Shown here piece by piece: positions 1 to 10,350 of a DNA stretch of 64,000 nucleotides (its first letter is position 1; each line of letters opens with the position of its first letter). Source of the DNA: Mycobacterium basiliense (GTDB lineage: Bacteria > Actinomycetota > Actinomycetes > Mycobacteriales > Mycobacteriaceae); the NCBI RefSeq assembly GCF_900292015.1, contig NZ_LR130759.1, forward strand, positions 992,001-1,056,000, given 5' to 3'. The notes under the pieces were generated by a model. That model saw only the letters and a program-made list of their open reading frames with translations. It was not told where the DNA came from and did not search any database. Made by a program: the position numbers and the translations under genes.

Positions 1-575
1 CTGTGGTCAAAGCGGGACCCAACGTGGTGACGCGCATCCGCACCCCGGAGCGAGACGGGTATAGCGCGGTGCAGCTGGCCTATGGGGAGATCAGTCCCCG
101 TAAGGTCAACAAGCCGCTCACCGGCCAATACACTGCCGCGGGCGTCAACCCCCGCCGGCACCTGGCGGAACTGCGTCTGGACGACCCGAATGCGGCGACC
201 GAATATGAGGTCGGCCAGGAGCTGACTGCGGAGTTGTTCTCCGACGGCAGCTACGTCGACGTCACCGGTACTTCCAAGGGCAAGGGCTACGCCGGCACCA
301 TGAAGCGGCATGGCTTCCGCGGGCAGGGGGCCAGCCACGGTGCCCAGGCGGTGCACCGCCGCCCCGGTTCTATCGGCGGCTGTGCCACCCCCGCGCGGGT
401 GTTCAAGGGCACCCGGATGTCGGGCCGCATGGGCAATGATCGGGTGACCGTTCAGAACCTGTTGGTGCACAAGGTTGATGCCGAGAACGGCGTGCTGTTG
501 ATCAAGGGTGCGGTGCCCGGTCGCACCGGTGGACTCGTGATGGTCCGCAGCGCGGTCAAACGAGGTGAGAAGTAA
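1..575 (+). CDS. rplC: 50S ribosomal protein L3 (5' partial)
   Basis: L3 binds 23S rRNA early in 50S assembly and reaches the peptidyl-transferase centre with its long central loop. About 190 residues are visible. They begin at the conserved [12 protein letters not shown] stretch and include the loop motif [22 protein letters not shown]. Roughly 27 N-terminal residues of the usual 217 lie before the window, so the first in-frame codon at position 3 is internal and not a start. The TAA stop shares its last base with the rplD ATG (TAATG), which indicates translational coupling in the S10 operon. Identity is secure. Confidence 0.97.
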   Translation, partial: VVKAGPNVVTRIRTPERDGYSAVQLAYGEISPRKVNKPLTGQYTAAGVNPRRHLAELRLDDPNAATEYEVGQELTAELFSDGSYVDVTGTSKGKGYAGTMKRHGFRGQGASHGAQAVHRRPGSIGGCATPARVFKGTRMSGRMGNDRVTVQNLLVHKVDAENGVLLIKGAVPGRTGGLVMVRSAVKRGEK

Positions 576-1249
576 TGGCTGCCCAAAATCAAAGCAACCA
601 GAAGAATCTGGAAATTCAGGTCAAGACGCCGGACGGCAAGGTCGAGGGCTCCATCGAGCTGCCGGCCGAATTGTTCGACGTTCCGGCGAACATCGCGCTG
701 ATGCACCAGGTGGTGACTGCGCAGCGAGCTGCGGCCCGCCAGGGTACGCACTCGACGAAGACCCGCGGTGAAGTCAGTGGTGGTGGCCGTAAGCCCTACC
801 GGCAGAAGGGAACCGGTCGCGCCCGACAGGGTTCGACCCGGGCCCCGCAGTTCACCGGTGGTGGCGTGGTGCACGGCCCCAAGCCACGTGATTACAGTCA
901 GCGCACACCCAAAAAGATGATCGCTGCCGCGTTGCGCGGAGCGTTGTCCGACCGGGCGCGCAACGGTCGTATCCACGCCGTCACCGAGTTGGTCGCCGGC
1001 CAGACCCCGTCCACGAAGAGCGCCAAGACATTCCTGGCCACGCTTACCGACCGCAAGCAGGTCCTGGTGGTCATCGGGCGTGATGACGAGACGGGCGCCA
1101 AGAGTGTCCGCAACCTGCCTGGTGTGCACATCTTGTCGGCCGACCAGCTCAATACCTATGACGTGCTGCGAGCCGACGACGTTGTGTTCAGCGTTGAGGC
1201 GCTCAACGCCTACATAGCCGCTAGCACGTCCGAGGAGGTTTCGGCCTGA
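575..1249 (+). CDS. rplD: 50S ribosomal protein L4
   Basis: L4 is a 23S rRNA-binding protein whose internal loop lines the peptide exit tunnel; in other bacteria it can autoregulate the S10 operon. The 224-residue product has the loop signature [19 protein letters not shown] near residues 69-87, followed by the globular YL1-type fold. The length is normal for mycobacteria. It starts at the TAATG overlap with rplC and ends in an ATGA overlap with rplW. That tight packing supports the chosen start. Confidence 0.97.
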   Translation: MAAQNQSNQKNLEIQVKTPDGKVEGSIELPAELFDVPANIALMHQVVTAQRAAARQGTHSTKTRGEVSGGGRKPYRQKGTGRARQGSTRAPQFTGGGVVHGPKPRDYSQRTPKKMIAAALRGALSDRARNGRIHAVTELVAGQTPSTKSAKTFLATLTDRKQVLVVIGRDDETGAKSVRNLPGVHILSADQLNTYDVLRADDVVFSVEALNAYIAASTSEEVSA

Positions 1250-1551
1250 TGGCGACCATCGCTGATCCCCGCGACATCATCCTTGCGCCGGTTATCTCGG
1301 AGAAGTCCTATGGGCTGCTCGACGACAACGTCTACACGTTCCTGGTGCACCCCGATTCGAACAAGACGCAGATCAAGATCGCCATCGAGAAGATCTTCGC
1401 CGTCAAGGTCGCATCGGTGAACACGGCCAACCGGCAGGGCAAGCGCAAGCGCACCCGCACCGGGTACGGCAAACGCAAGAGCACCAAGCGCGCCATCGTT
1501 ACCCTGGCGCCGGGCAGCAAGCCGATCGACCTATTCGGAGCACCGGCCTAG
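1249..1551 (+). CDS. rplW: 50S ribosomal protein L23
   Basis: L23 sits at the exit-tunnel rim and is the docking point for trigger factor and SRP. The 100-residue protein starts [20 protein letters not shown] and carries the basic [21 protein letters not shown] segment that contacts 23S rRNA. It overlaps rplD by the ATGA motif and is followed by a 30-base gap to rplB. Length and composition are standard. Confidence 0.97.
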   Translation: MATIADPRDIILAPVISEKSYGLLDDNVYTFLVHPDSNKTQIKIAIEKIFAVKVASVNTANRQGKRKRTRTGYGKRKSTKRAIVTLAPGSKPIDLFGAPA

Positions 1552-1581
1552 CCGAGCGCGAGAAAAGGACCCTGATTAGAC

Positions 1582-2424
1582 ATGGCAATTCGCAAGTACA
1601 AGCCGACAACCCCGGGTCGTCGCGGCGCCAGCGTTTCCGATTTCGCCGAGATCACCCGGTCGACGCCGGAGAAGTCGCTGGTACGCCCGCTGCATGGGCA
1701 TGGCGGGCGTAACGCGCACGGCCGGATCACCACGCGTCACAAGGGCGGTGGCCACAAGCGCGCCTACCGGCTGATCGATTTCCGTCGTAACGACAAAGAC
1801 GGTGTCAACGCCAAGGTTGCGCACATCGAGTACGACCCCAACCGCACGGCACGCATCGCACTGCTCCATTTTCTCGACGGCGAGAAGCGGTACATCATTG
1901 CGCCGAACGGGCTTTCGCAAGGTGATGTGGTGGAATCGGGCCCCAACGCCGACATCAAGCCGGGCAACAACCTGCCGTTGCGCAACATCCCGGCCGGTAC
2001 CCTGGTGCACGCTGTGGAACTGCGGCCCGGGGGCGGTGCCAAACTTGCGCGGTCGGCTGGCTCGAGCATCCAGTTGCTCGGCAAGGAAGCCAGCTACGCC
2101 TCGCTGCGTATGCCCAGCGGTGAGATCCGCAGGGTCGACGTCCGCTGCCGCGCGACGGTCGGCGAGGTCGGCAATGCCGAGCAGGCAAACATCAACTGGG
2201 GCAAGGCGGGCCGGATGCGGTGGAAGGGCAAGCGCCCGTCCGTTCGTGGTGTGGTGATGAACCCGGTGGACCACCCGCATGGTGGTGGTGAGGGTAAGAC
2301 CTCTGGTGGCCGTCACCCGGTGAGCCCATGGGGCAAGCCCGAAGGTCGTACCCGCAATCCGAACAAGGCCAGCAACAAGATGATCGTCCGACGCCGGCGC
2401 ACCGGCAAGAAGCACTCGCGTTAG
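1582..2424 (+). CDS. rplB: 50S ribosomal protein L2
   Basis: L2 is the highly conserved 23S rRNA-binding protein required for subunit joining and peptidyl-transferase function. The 280-residue product has the N-terminal OB-like domain, the SH3-like middle domain and the signature region [11 protein letters not shown] near residues 226-236. The ATG is preceded by AAAAGGA-type Shine-Dalgarno sequence about 12 bases upstream. It lies between rplW and rpsS in the canonical S10 order. Confidence 0.97.
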   Translation: MAIRKYKPTTPGRRGASVSDFAEITRSTPEKSLVRPLHGHGGRNAHGRITTRHKGGGHKRAYRLIDFRRNDKDGVNAKVAHIEYDPNRTARIALLHFLDGEKRYIIAPNGLSQGDVVESGPNADIKPGNNLPLRNIPAGTLVHAVELRPGGGAKLARSAGSSIQLLGKEASYASLRMPSGEIRRVDVRCRATVGEVGNAEQANINWGKAGRMRWKGKRPSVRGVVMNPVDHPHGGGEGKTSGGRHPVSPWGKPEGRTRNPNKASNKMIVRRRRTGKKHSR

Positions 2425-2455
2425 CCCGGGCAATCAGACTTAGGAGTAGCCAACT

Positions 2456-2733
2456 ATGCCACGCAGCCTGAAGAAGGGTCCGTTCGTCGACGACCATCTG
2501 CTCAAAAAGGTCGACGTGCAGAACGAAAAGAACACTAAGCAGGTCATCAAGACCTGGTCGCGGCGTTCGACGATCATCCCGGACTTCATCGGTCACACCT
2601 TCGCCGTGCATGACGGGCGCAAGCATGTCCCGGTGTTCGTCACGGAGTCGATGGTGGGCCACAAACTCGGAGAGTTCGCACCAACCCGCACCTTTAAGGG
2701 ACACATCAAGGACGACCGAAAGAGCAAACGGCG

Positions 2734-2737
<4 letters not shown>
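2456..2737 (+). CDS. rpsS: 30S ribosomal protein S19
   Basis: S19 binds the head of the small subunit with S13, near the A-site tRNA. The 93-residue protein begins [19 protein letters not shown] and contains the family motif [23 protein letters not shown] Shine-Dalgarno element stands just upstream of the ATG. Its stop overlaps the rplV start by four bases (ATGA), which implies coupling. Confidence 0.97.
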
Positions 2738-4109
<1,372 letters not shown>

Positions 4110-4112
4110 ATT

Positions 4113-4529
4113 ATGTTGATTCCGCGGAAGGTTAAGCACCGCAAGCAGCACCACCCACGCCAGCGCGGCATTGCCAGCGGCGGGACGGCGGTGAACTTCG
4201 GTGACTATGGGATCCAGGCCCTCGAGCATGCCTACGTGACCAACCGGCAGATCGAGTCCGCTCGTATCGCCATCAACCGCCACATCAAGCGTGGCGGCAA
4301 GGTGTGGATCAACATCTTCCCGGACCGTCCCTTGACCAAGAAGCCCGCCGAGACCCGGATGGGTTCGGGTAAGGGGTCTCCGGAGTGGTGGGTGGCCAAC
4401 GTCAAGCCGGGCCGGGTGCTGTTCGAGCTGAGCTACCCCAATGAAGCGATCGCACGTGCGGCGCTGACCCGCGCGATCCACAAGCTGCCGATCAAGGCAC
4501 GCATCATCACCCGAGAGGAGCAGTTCTGA
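4113..4529 (+). CDS. rplP: 50S ribosomal protein L16
   Basis: L16 organises the A-site region of the 50S subunit. The 138-residue protein starts [15 protein letters not shown] and has the family signature [20 protein letters not shown] near residues 82-101. It starts three bases after rpsC ends and overlaps rpmC by one base (TGATG). Confidence 0.97.
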   Translation: MLIPRKVKHRKQHHPRQRGIASGGTAVNFGDYGIQALEHAYVTNRQIESARIAINRHIKRGGKVWINIFPDRPLTKKPAETRMGSGKGSPEWWVANVKPGRVLFELSYPNEAIARAALTRAIHKLPIKARIITREEQF

Positions 4530-4771
4530 TGGCAGTGGGAATTTCCCCTGGCGAACTGCGCGAGCTCACCGACGAAGAGCTGACCGAGCGGCTGCGCGAG
4601 TCCAAGGAAGAGCTGTTCAACCTGCGCTTCCAGATGGCGACCGGGCAGCTCAGCAACAACCGCCGGCTCCGCACGGTGCGTCAGGAAATCGCGCGCGTCT
4701 ACACGGTGCTGCGCGAACGAGAACTGGGTCTGTCTTCTGGACCCGGTGATCCCGATGGTAAGGAATCGTGA
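4529..4771 (+). CDS. rpmC: 50S ribosomal protein L29
   Basis: L29 is a small helical protein at the tunnel exit next to L23. The 80-residue product has the two-helix signature [27 protein letters not shown], with [23 protein letters not shown] in the second helix. It overlaps rplP at its start and rpsQ at its end, consistent with coupled translation in the S10 operon. Confidence 0.96.
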   Translation: MAVGISPGELRELTDEELTERLRESKEELFNLRFQMATGQLSNNRRLRTVRQEIARVYTVLRERELGLSSGPGDPDGKES

Positions 4772-5148
4772 TGGCAGAGGCTAAGACTGGCGCCAAGGCG
4801 GCCAAGTCGACCGCAAAAGCGGCCCCCAAGGAGGCTGCATCCAAGGGTGCCGCGCAGAAAGAAAAGGGTCCCAAGCACACACCCAGCACACCCAAGCCCC
4901 GCGGGCGCCGTAAGACCCGAATTGGCTACGTGGTGAGTGACAAGATGCAAAAGACCATTGTGGTCGAGTTGGAAGACCGTGTCCGGCACCCGCTGTACGG
5001 CAAGATCATTCGCACCACCAAGAAGGTCAAGGCGCACGACGAGAACAGCATCGCTGGCATCGGTGACCGCGTCTCGTTGATGGAGACGCGTCCGCTGTCG
5101 GCGACCAAGCGCTGGCGGCTCGTCGAGATCCTGGAGAAAGCCAAGTAA
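4768..5148 (+). CDS. rpsQ: 30S ribosomal protein S17 with N-terminal Ala/Lys extension
   Basis: S17 is a primary 16S rRNA-binding protein with an OB fold. The core starts near residue 47 ([22 protein letters not shown]) and ends with the [13 protein letters not shown] tail. The first 45 or so residues form a Lys/Ala-rich extension known in mycobacterial S17. Either the GTG at 4768 or the ATG at 4771 could start it, a difference of one residue. This is the last gene of the S10 operon; a degenerate tandem repeat and a strong hairpin follow. Confidence 0.95.
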   Translation: MMAEAKTGAKAAKSTAKAAPKEAASKGAAQKEKGPKHTPSTPKPRGRRKTRIGYVVSDKMQKTIVVELEDRVRHPLYGKIIRTTKKVKAHDENSIAGIGDRVSLMETRPLSATKRWRLVEILEKAK

Positions 5149-5204
5149 AGGCTAAGTAATAGCCAAGCAAAGGCAACGAAAAGCCAAGCAAGGACTCATT
5201 AGCC

Positions 5205-5250
5205 CAGCAGAATTGCCCGAGACCCTCTGAGGTCTCGGGCAATTCTGCTG
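5205..5250 (+). terminator. Hairpin terminator after the S10 operon
   Basis: A perfect 20-base-pair inverted repeat (arms 5205-5224 and 5231-5250, CAGCAGAATTGCCCGAGACC and its complement) closes over a 6-base loop. It has no U tract, as is common for mycobacterial terminators. It lies 57 bases after rpsQ and before atsA, so it probably separates the S10 transcript from the sulfatase genes. Confidence 0.85.
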
Positions 5251-5316
5251 TCGGCTGGCTACGCTGGCAACGGGTGCACGATGCACACCACGTTCGGCAA
5301 GTAGTCCACTACGGGA

Positions 5317-7689
5317 GTGAGGCTGGCAGTGACGACGGGGTCGACCGGGTTTCAGGGCAGGATTGAGTTGGACATCCGTGATTCGGAGCCGGACTGGGGG
5401 CCGTTTGCAGCGCCGAGGGCGCCGGAGGACTCGCCGAACATCTTGTATCTGGTGTGGGACGATGTCGGCATCGCGACGTGGGACTGCTTCGGTGGTCTGG
5501 TGGAGATGCCGGCGATGACGCGCATCGCCGAGCACGGTGTGCGATTGTCGCAGTTTCATACGACCGCGTTGTGCTCACCGACTCGGGCGTCGTTGTTGAC
5601 TGGGCGCAATGCGACCACGGTCGGGATGGCCACCATCGAGGAATTCACCGACGGGTTTCCGAACTGCAGCGGTCGTATTCCCGCCGATACCGCGCTGATC
5701 TCCGAGGTGCTCGCCGAACGTGGGTACAACACCTACAGCGTCGGCAAGTGGCACCTCACACCGCTGGAGGAGGCCAGTATGGCGTCGACGAGACGCCATT
5801 GGCCGACCTCGCGCGGGTTCGAACGGTTCTATGGATTCATGGGTGGGGAGACCGATCAGTGGTATCCCGATTTGGTGTATGACAACCATCCGGTGAACCC
5901 GCCCGGTACCCCTGAAGATGGCTACCACCTGTCGAAGGACATCGCGGACAAGACGATCCAGTTTATTCGCGATGCCAAGGTGATTGCGCCCGAGAAGCCC
6001 TGGTTTAGCTACGTGTGCCCGGGCGCCGGGCACGCACCTCATCATGTTTTCAAAGAATGGGCCGACAAATATGTCGGCGCGTTCGACATGGGTTATGAGC
6101 GCTATCGCGAGATCGTGTTGGAAAAGCAGAAGGCGATGGGGATCGTGCCGGCCGACACCGAGTTGTCGCCGATCAACCCCTATCTCGATGTGAAAGGTGC
6201 GTCCGGGCAGTCGTGGCCGCTGCAGGACACGGTGCGGCCGTGGGATTCGCTCAATGATGAAGAGCGGAAGCTGTTTTGCCGGATGGCCGAGGTCTTCGCC
6301 GGTTTCCTCAGCTACACCGATGCGCAGATCGGGCGGATCCTGGACTATCTTGAGGAGTCCGGCCAGCTGGACAACACCATTATCGTGGTGATCTCCGACA
6401 ATGGCGCCAGCGGTGAGGGCGGGCCCAACGGCTCGGTCAACGAGGGGAAGTTCTTCAACGGCTACATCGACACCGTGGAAGAGAGCATGAAGCTTTTCGA
6501 CCATCTCGGTGGTCCACAGACCTACAACCATTATCCGATCGGGTGGGCGATGGCCTTCAATACCCCGTATAAGTTGTTCAAGCGTTACGCGTCTCATGAA
6601 GGCGGTATCGCTGATACCGCGATGATCTCCTGGCCCAACGGGATTGCGGCCAGGGGCGAGGTCCGCGATCACTACGTCAATGTTTGCGACATCACTCCCA
6701 CCGTTTATGACCTGTTGGGCATGACGCCACCGGACACGGTCAAGGGCATTGGGCAAAGGCCGCTCGACGGTGTGAGTTTCAAGGCGGCTCTTGTTGATCC
6801 GGCTGCTGACACCGGTAAGCAAACCCAGTTCTACACCATGCTGGGTACTCGTGGCATCTGGCATCGGGGCTGGTTTGCCAACACCATTCACGCGGCGGCG
6901 CCGGCGGGCTGGTCGGGCTTTGAGGCCGATCGTTGGGAGTTGTTCCACATCGAGAAGGACCGCAGCCAGTGCCACGACCTGGCCGCCGAACATCCCGACA
7001 AGCTCGAGGAACTCAAGGCCCTGTGGTTCTCCGAAGCCGCCAAGTACAACGGGCTGCCGTTGGCCGATCTGAACCTGATGGAAACGCTGATGCGGTCGCG
7101 GCCGTATCTGGCTGGTGAACGATCCAGTTATGTCTACTATCCCGACTGCGCTGATGTGGGCATCGGTGCCGCGGCCGAGATCCGCGGCCGTTCCTTTGCC
7201 CTGTTGGCCGAGGTGACGGTCGACACCGCCGGGGCGGAGGGAGTGCTGTTCAAGCAAGGCGGGGCGCACGGCGGGCACGTGTTGTTCCTCCAGGACGGGC
7301 GCCTGCACTACGTCTACAACTTCCTCGGTGAGCGTCAGCAGCTGCTCTCGTCGTCCGGTCCGGTGCCGTTGGGCAGGCATCTGCTCGGTGTCCGCTATTC
7401 GCGGACCGGGACTGTGGCCAACAGTCATACGCCGCTGGGTGATCTGTCGATGTTCGTCGACCACAACGAGGTGGGTACGCTTGCCGATGTCAGCGCACAT
7501 CCCGGAACGTTCGGGCTGGCGGGGGCCGGCATCACCGTCGGTCGCAACGGCGGTTCGGCAGTGTCGAGCCGCTACAAGGCGCCATTCATCTTTACTGGCG
7601 GCACTATCGCCCAAGTGACCCTCGATCTTTCCGGACGGCCGTATGAAGACGTGGAAAAAGAACTTGCACTTGCCTTTTCACGGGACTAG
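5317..7689 (+). CDS. atsA: Type I arylsulfatase AtsA
   Basis: This enzyme hydrolyses sulfate esters using a formylglycine made from an active-site cysteine. The sulfatase signature CSPTRASLLTGRN begins at Cys86, the residue to be oxidised. The N-terminal metal site (WDDVGIATWDCFGG), the GKWHLTP motif and the later SDNGASGEGGPNG metal/substrate segment are present. The 790 residues match the length of mycobacterial AtsA. The GTG at 5317 is the longest start; a GTG at 5329 would remove four residues and is equally credible. The activating enzyme is encoded two genes downstream. No Sec signal is evident, so it is probably cytosolic. Confidence 0.95.
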   Translation: MRLAVTTGSTGFQGRIELDIRDSEPDWGPFAAPRAPEDSPNILYLVWDDVGIATWDCFGGLVEMPAMTRIAEHGVRLSQFHTTALCSPTRASLLTGRNATTVGMATIEEFTDGFPNCSGRIPADTALISEVLAERGYNTYSVGKWHLTPLEEASMASTRRHWPTSRGFERFYGFMGGETDQWYPDLVYDNHPVNPPGTPEDGYHLSKDIADKTIQFIRDAKVIAPEKPWFSYVCPGAGHAPHHVFKEWADKYVGAFDMGYERYREIVLEKQKAMGIVPADTELSPINPYLDVKGASGQSWPLQDTVRPWDSLNDEERKLFCRMAEVFAGFLSYTDAQIGRILDYLEESGQLDNTIIVVISDNGASGEGGPNGSVNEGKFFNGYIDTVEESMKLFDHLGGPQTYNHYPIGWAMAFNTPYKLFKRYASHEGGIADTAMISWPNGIAARGEVRDHYVNVCDITPTVYDLLGMTPPDTVKGIGQRPLDGVSFKAALVDPAADTGKQTQFYTMLGTRGIWHRGWFANTIHAAAPAGWSGFEADRWELFHIEKDRSQCHDLAAEHPDKLEELKALWFSEAAKYNGLPLADLNLMETLMRSRPYLAGERSSYVYYPDCADVGIGAAAEIRGRSFALLAEVTVDTAGAEGVLFKQGGAHGGHVLFLQDGRLHYVYNFLGERQQLLSSSGPVPLGRHLLGVRYSRTGTVANSHTPLGDLSMFVDHNEVGTLADVSAHPGTFGLAGAGITVGRNGGSAVSSRYKAPFIFTGGTIAQVTLDLSGRPYEDVEKELALAFSRD

Positions 7690-8350
7690 CCGTTCATCCG
7701 GTCTGCTGTGCGTGGCTTTCGGAACGGCGAGTTTGGTGTGCCTGTCCGGGGTCTTGGTCGGCTGTGGGGAGCGCGGCGGGGGCTCGCCGAAAGCCGATTT
7801 TCATCCTGACCCGGCCAGGCCGGTGCCGGGCATCGTGGCCACCGAGCCGGAACACATTCCGCCCGACACCGTCGCGTGCGTGCCATCGCTCACCGGTGAG
7901 GGACGGGCGCACCCGGCAAACGTGTCCGACCCGGCCGCGCCGAGGATCACCCTCAACGTGCCGGACGGCTGGACATCGGTGGCCGGAAGTGGCGATACGG
8001 CATCGATCCTGACCGGCCCCGATGGCATGACTGCGAAGGTCACCATCACCCCTACCGACCTGCCGCCGGACCGCGCGTTCCTGGGTTACACCTCCGCGTT
8101 GCGGGGTTCGGCGCCGGGCTTCAACTTTTCGATTGCGGGCGATCCGTTCTGCGGTTACAGCAGCGAGTTGCTGACCGGCACCCTGCGCGGATCCTCGGGT
8201 GCGATTCAGTTCGCCGACCGCATCACCCACATTTGGACGAACACCAAGCAGTACCTGGTGGCGATCCATTTGGAGGGACCGACGGGTGTGGCGGGCTTTT
8301 CGGTCGCCAAATCCGCTTTGATGCAGAATTTCGCCATCGTCATACCCTGA
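7643..8350 (+). CDS. Putative lipoprotein, LpqN/LpqT-like
   Basis: The protein has a lysine-rich N terminus, a hydrophobic stretch at residues 20-36 and a lipobox LVGC with lipidated Cys41, so it is probably an exported lipoprotein. The rest contains ITLNVPDGW and a two-cysteine domain resembling the mycobacterial LpqN/LpqT family; that assignment is tentative. It starts inside the 3' end of atsA (47-base overlap). A GTG at 7712 would avoid the overlap but lose the positively charged n-region. It stops 4 bases before the sulfatase-activating enzyme, so it is likely cotranscribed with both. Confidence 0.75.
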   Translation: MKTWKKNLHLPFHGTSRSSGLLCVAFGTASLVCLSGVLVGCGERGGGSPKADFHPDPARPVPGIVATEPEHIPPDTVACVPSLTGEGRAHPANVSDPAAPRITLNVPDGWTSVAGSGDTASILTGPDGMTAKVTITPTDLPPDRAFLGYTSALRGSAPGFNFSIAGDPFCGYSSELLTGTLRGSSGAIQFADRITHIWTNTKQYLVAIHLEGPTGVAGFSVAKSALMQNFAIVIP

Positions 8351-8354
8351 AGCA

Positions 8355-9245
8355 GTGCTGACCGAACTGGTTGACCTGCCGGGCGGCTCGTTCCGGATGG
8401 GGTCGACGAGCTTCTACCCAGAAGAGGCGCCGATCCATACGGTGACGGTGCGCCCCTTTGCGGTGGAGCGCCACCCCGTGACCAACGCGCAGTTCGCCGA
8501 GTTCGTTGCGGCGACGGGCTATGTGACGCTCGCAGAACAACCTCTTGACCCGGCGCTGTATCCCGGGGTCAATCCGGATGAGCTGGCCGCGGGCGCGATG
8601 GTGTTTCGTCCGACGCCGGGTCCGGTCGACCTGCGCGACTGGCGGCGGTGGTGGGACTGGGCGCCGGGTGCCAGTTGGTGTCATCCATTCGGACCAGACA
8701 GCGACATCGCCGATCGCGCCGATCATCCCGTGGTTCAAGTGGCCTATCCCGACGCGGCGGCCTATGCACGGTGGGCGGGCCGGCGGCTGCCGACCGAGGC
8801 GGAATGGGAGTACGCCGCCCGCGGCCGGACCACGACCACGTATTCGTGGGGTGAGGAGGAGAAGCCGGGGGGACAACTGATGGCCAATACCTGGCAGGGC
8901 AGGTTCCCCTACCGCAACGACGGCGCGCTCGGTTGGGTAGGTACCTCGCCGGTGGGCAGGTTCCCCGCCAACGGCTTCGGCCTGGTCGACATGGTCGGAA
9001 ACGTCTGGGAGTGGACCACAACCCGGTTTTCCCCGCATCACCGCATCGGTCAGGCCCCGTCGCCGTGTTGCGCACCAACCGGGCCGGCCGATCCGGGCAT
9101 CAGTCAGACCCTCAAGGGTGGTTCGCACCTATGCGCGCCGGAGTACTGCCACCGCTACCGACCGGCGGCACGTTCGCCGCAATCGCAGGACACCGCCACC
9201 AACCACATCGGATTCCGCTGCGTGGCGGATCCGGCGGATAGTTGA
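8355..9245 (+). CDS. Formylglycine-generating enzyme (sulfatase-activating)
   Basis: FGE oxidises the Cys of the CxPxR motif of type I sulfatases to formylglycine, so AtsA Cys86 is the obvious substrate. The 296-residue product is the homologue of Rv0712. Features seen are PGGSFRMGS at the start, HPVVQVAYPDAAAYARW, the LPTEAEWEYAARG signature, GNVWEWT, and the active-site cysteine pair Cys260/Cys265 in GGSHLCAPEYCHRYRP. The GTG start lies directly behind the lipoprotein gene. Cytosolic; oxygen- and copper-dependent in the known family. Confidence 0.95.
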   Translation: MLTELVDLPGGSFRMGSTSFYPEEAPIHTVTVRPFAVERHPVTNAQFAEFVAATGYVTLAEQPLDPALYPGVNPDELAAGAMVFRPTPGPVDLRDWRRWWDWAPGASWCHPFGPDSDIADRADHPVVQVAYPDAAAYARWAGRRLPTEAEWEYAARGRTTTTYSWGEEEKPGGQLMANTWQGRFPYRNDGALGWVGTSPVGRFPANGFGLVDMVGNVWEWTTTRFSPHHRIGQAPSPCCAPTGPADPGISQTLKGGSHLCAPEYCHRYRPAARSPQSQDTATNHIGFRCVADPADS

Positions 9246-9345
9246 GGAATTCGCTAACTTATCGCTCGGCGCGTTGCGTCGGATTTTCTGTGAATTTCAT
9301 TAGCATTCGCCTCGTGCGATCGCCTACCAGTCCAGTTCTTACGGC

Positions 9346-10254
9346 ATGACCACCCAGGCGCCCGCCGCGCCGCCGCCGACACCGCCACAGCCCAAATCGC
9401 GCGGACTGCGCCTCGCGATTGGCACGGCCGTCGTCCTGAGCATCATCATCGTCTACGTGTTCTCGCTGATCGGTGTGCACTTGTTGGCCACCTCGGCGCC
9501 GCCGCTGGCGGAACCGGATCTGGGTACGACAGACGACACCGTGGTGCAAGTCCGTGTTGAGAAACTGGAGACAGTTGCCAACCGCCTGACGGTGAATGTG
9601 CTTGTCATTCCGGAAGATTCGAAGTTCGACAAGCGCCTCGACGTGTTGACCCAAGATCTTGCGGTGCGGCTGTATCCCGAGAACGACCTGGGCGACTTGC
9701 AATACCCGGTCGGAAAAACGCCCGCGCAAGTGAGCACTCAGATCGAGGCCGAGGGCGATCCCGCCAACTGGCCGTTCGATTCCTACACCACGGGTGTCAT
9801 CTCCGCCGACGTGATCGTCGGGACTGGCGAGAGTCGGGTAAAGGAACCCGCCCGAGTCGAGGTAATCGGATCCGTGGACGGGTGGGACGTCAGCGTCCAG
9901 CGGGTCGGCGAGTCCAGCCAAACCACGGATCGTCCGGACAACGTGATCATCACCTTGACCCGGTCCAAGGGCTCGCTGATCTTCGACCTGGGAATCATTC
10001 TGGTTCTCATCAGCCTGCCCACCTTGGCGCTGTGGGTATCTGTTCCGATGGTGTTGGGTCAGAAGAAGTTCTTGCCGCCCTTCGTGTCCTGGTTCGCCGC
10101 GATGTTGTTCGCTGTGGTGCCGCTGCGCAATATCCTTCCGGGCAGTCCGCCTCCAGGTTCATGGATCGACCAAGCCGTCACATTGTGGGTCTTGATCGCA
10201 TTGATCGTGGCGATGAGCCTGTTCATCCTCGCTTATCGCCGCCAATCGGACTGA
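9346..10254 (+). CDS. DUF4436 membrane protein, copy A
   Basis: Homologue of Rv0713; function unknown. The 302 residues show a proline-rich N terminus, a transmembrane helix at about residues 25-48 (IGTAVVLSIIIVYVFSLIGV), an extracytoplasmic domain of about 160 residues (VRVEKLETVANRLTVNVLVIP), and three C-terminal helices with a conserved VPLRNILPGSPPPGSWIDQAVTLW segment. The next gene is a close paralogue (10351-11277). The start is the ATG after a 100-base gap following FGE. No catalytic motif is visible. Confidence 0.85.
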   Translation: MTTQAPAAPPPTPPQPKSRGLRLAIGTAVVLSIIIVYVFSLIGVHLLATSAPPLAEPDLGTTDDTVVQVRVEKLETVANRLTVNVLVIPEDSKFDKRLDVLTQDLAVRLYPENDLGDLQYPVGKTPAQVSTQIEAEGDPANWPFDSYTTGVISADVIVGTGESRVKEPARVEVIGSVDGWDVSVQRVGESSQTTDRPDNVIITLTRSKGSLIFDLGIILVLISLPTLALWVSVPMVLGQKKFLPPFVSWFAAMLFAVVPLRNILPGSPPPGSWIDQAVTLWVLIALIVAMSLFILAYRRQSD

Positions 10255-10263
10255 TTTGAAACG

Positions 10264-10287
10264 CCAACCGGCTTACCAGCCGGTTGG
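10264..10287 (+). terminator. Hairpin between the two DUF4436 genes
   Basis: A perfect 10-bp inverted repeat (CCAACCGGCT, loop TACC, AGCCGGTTGG) starts nine bases after the copy A stop. Tetraloop and GC-rich stem fit a U-less mycobacterial terminator or an RNA-stabilising hairpin. It would reduce read-through into copy B. Confidence 0.6.
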
Positions 10288-10350
10288 TAGCATCTGTCTC
10301 CGTGTCGCGAGACGGGACCGCACTGTCGGTATATCTGGCGGTGACCGCAC

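Noticed and set aside
5575..7614. 679-codon open frame on the reverse strand across atsA
   Set aside because: It is antisense to a clearly conserved sulfatase, its product resembles nothing, and long antisense frames are expected in GC-rich DNA.
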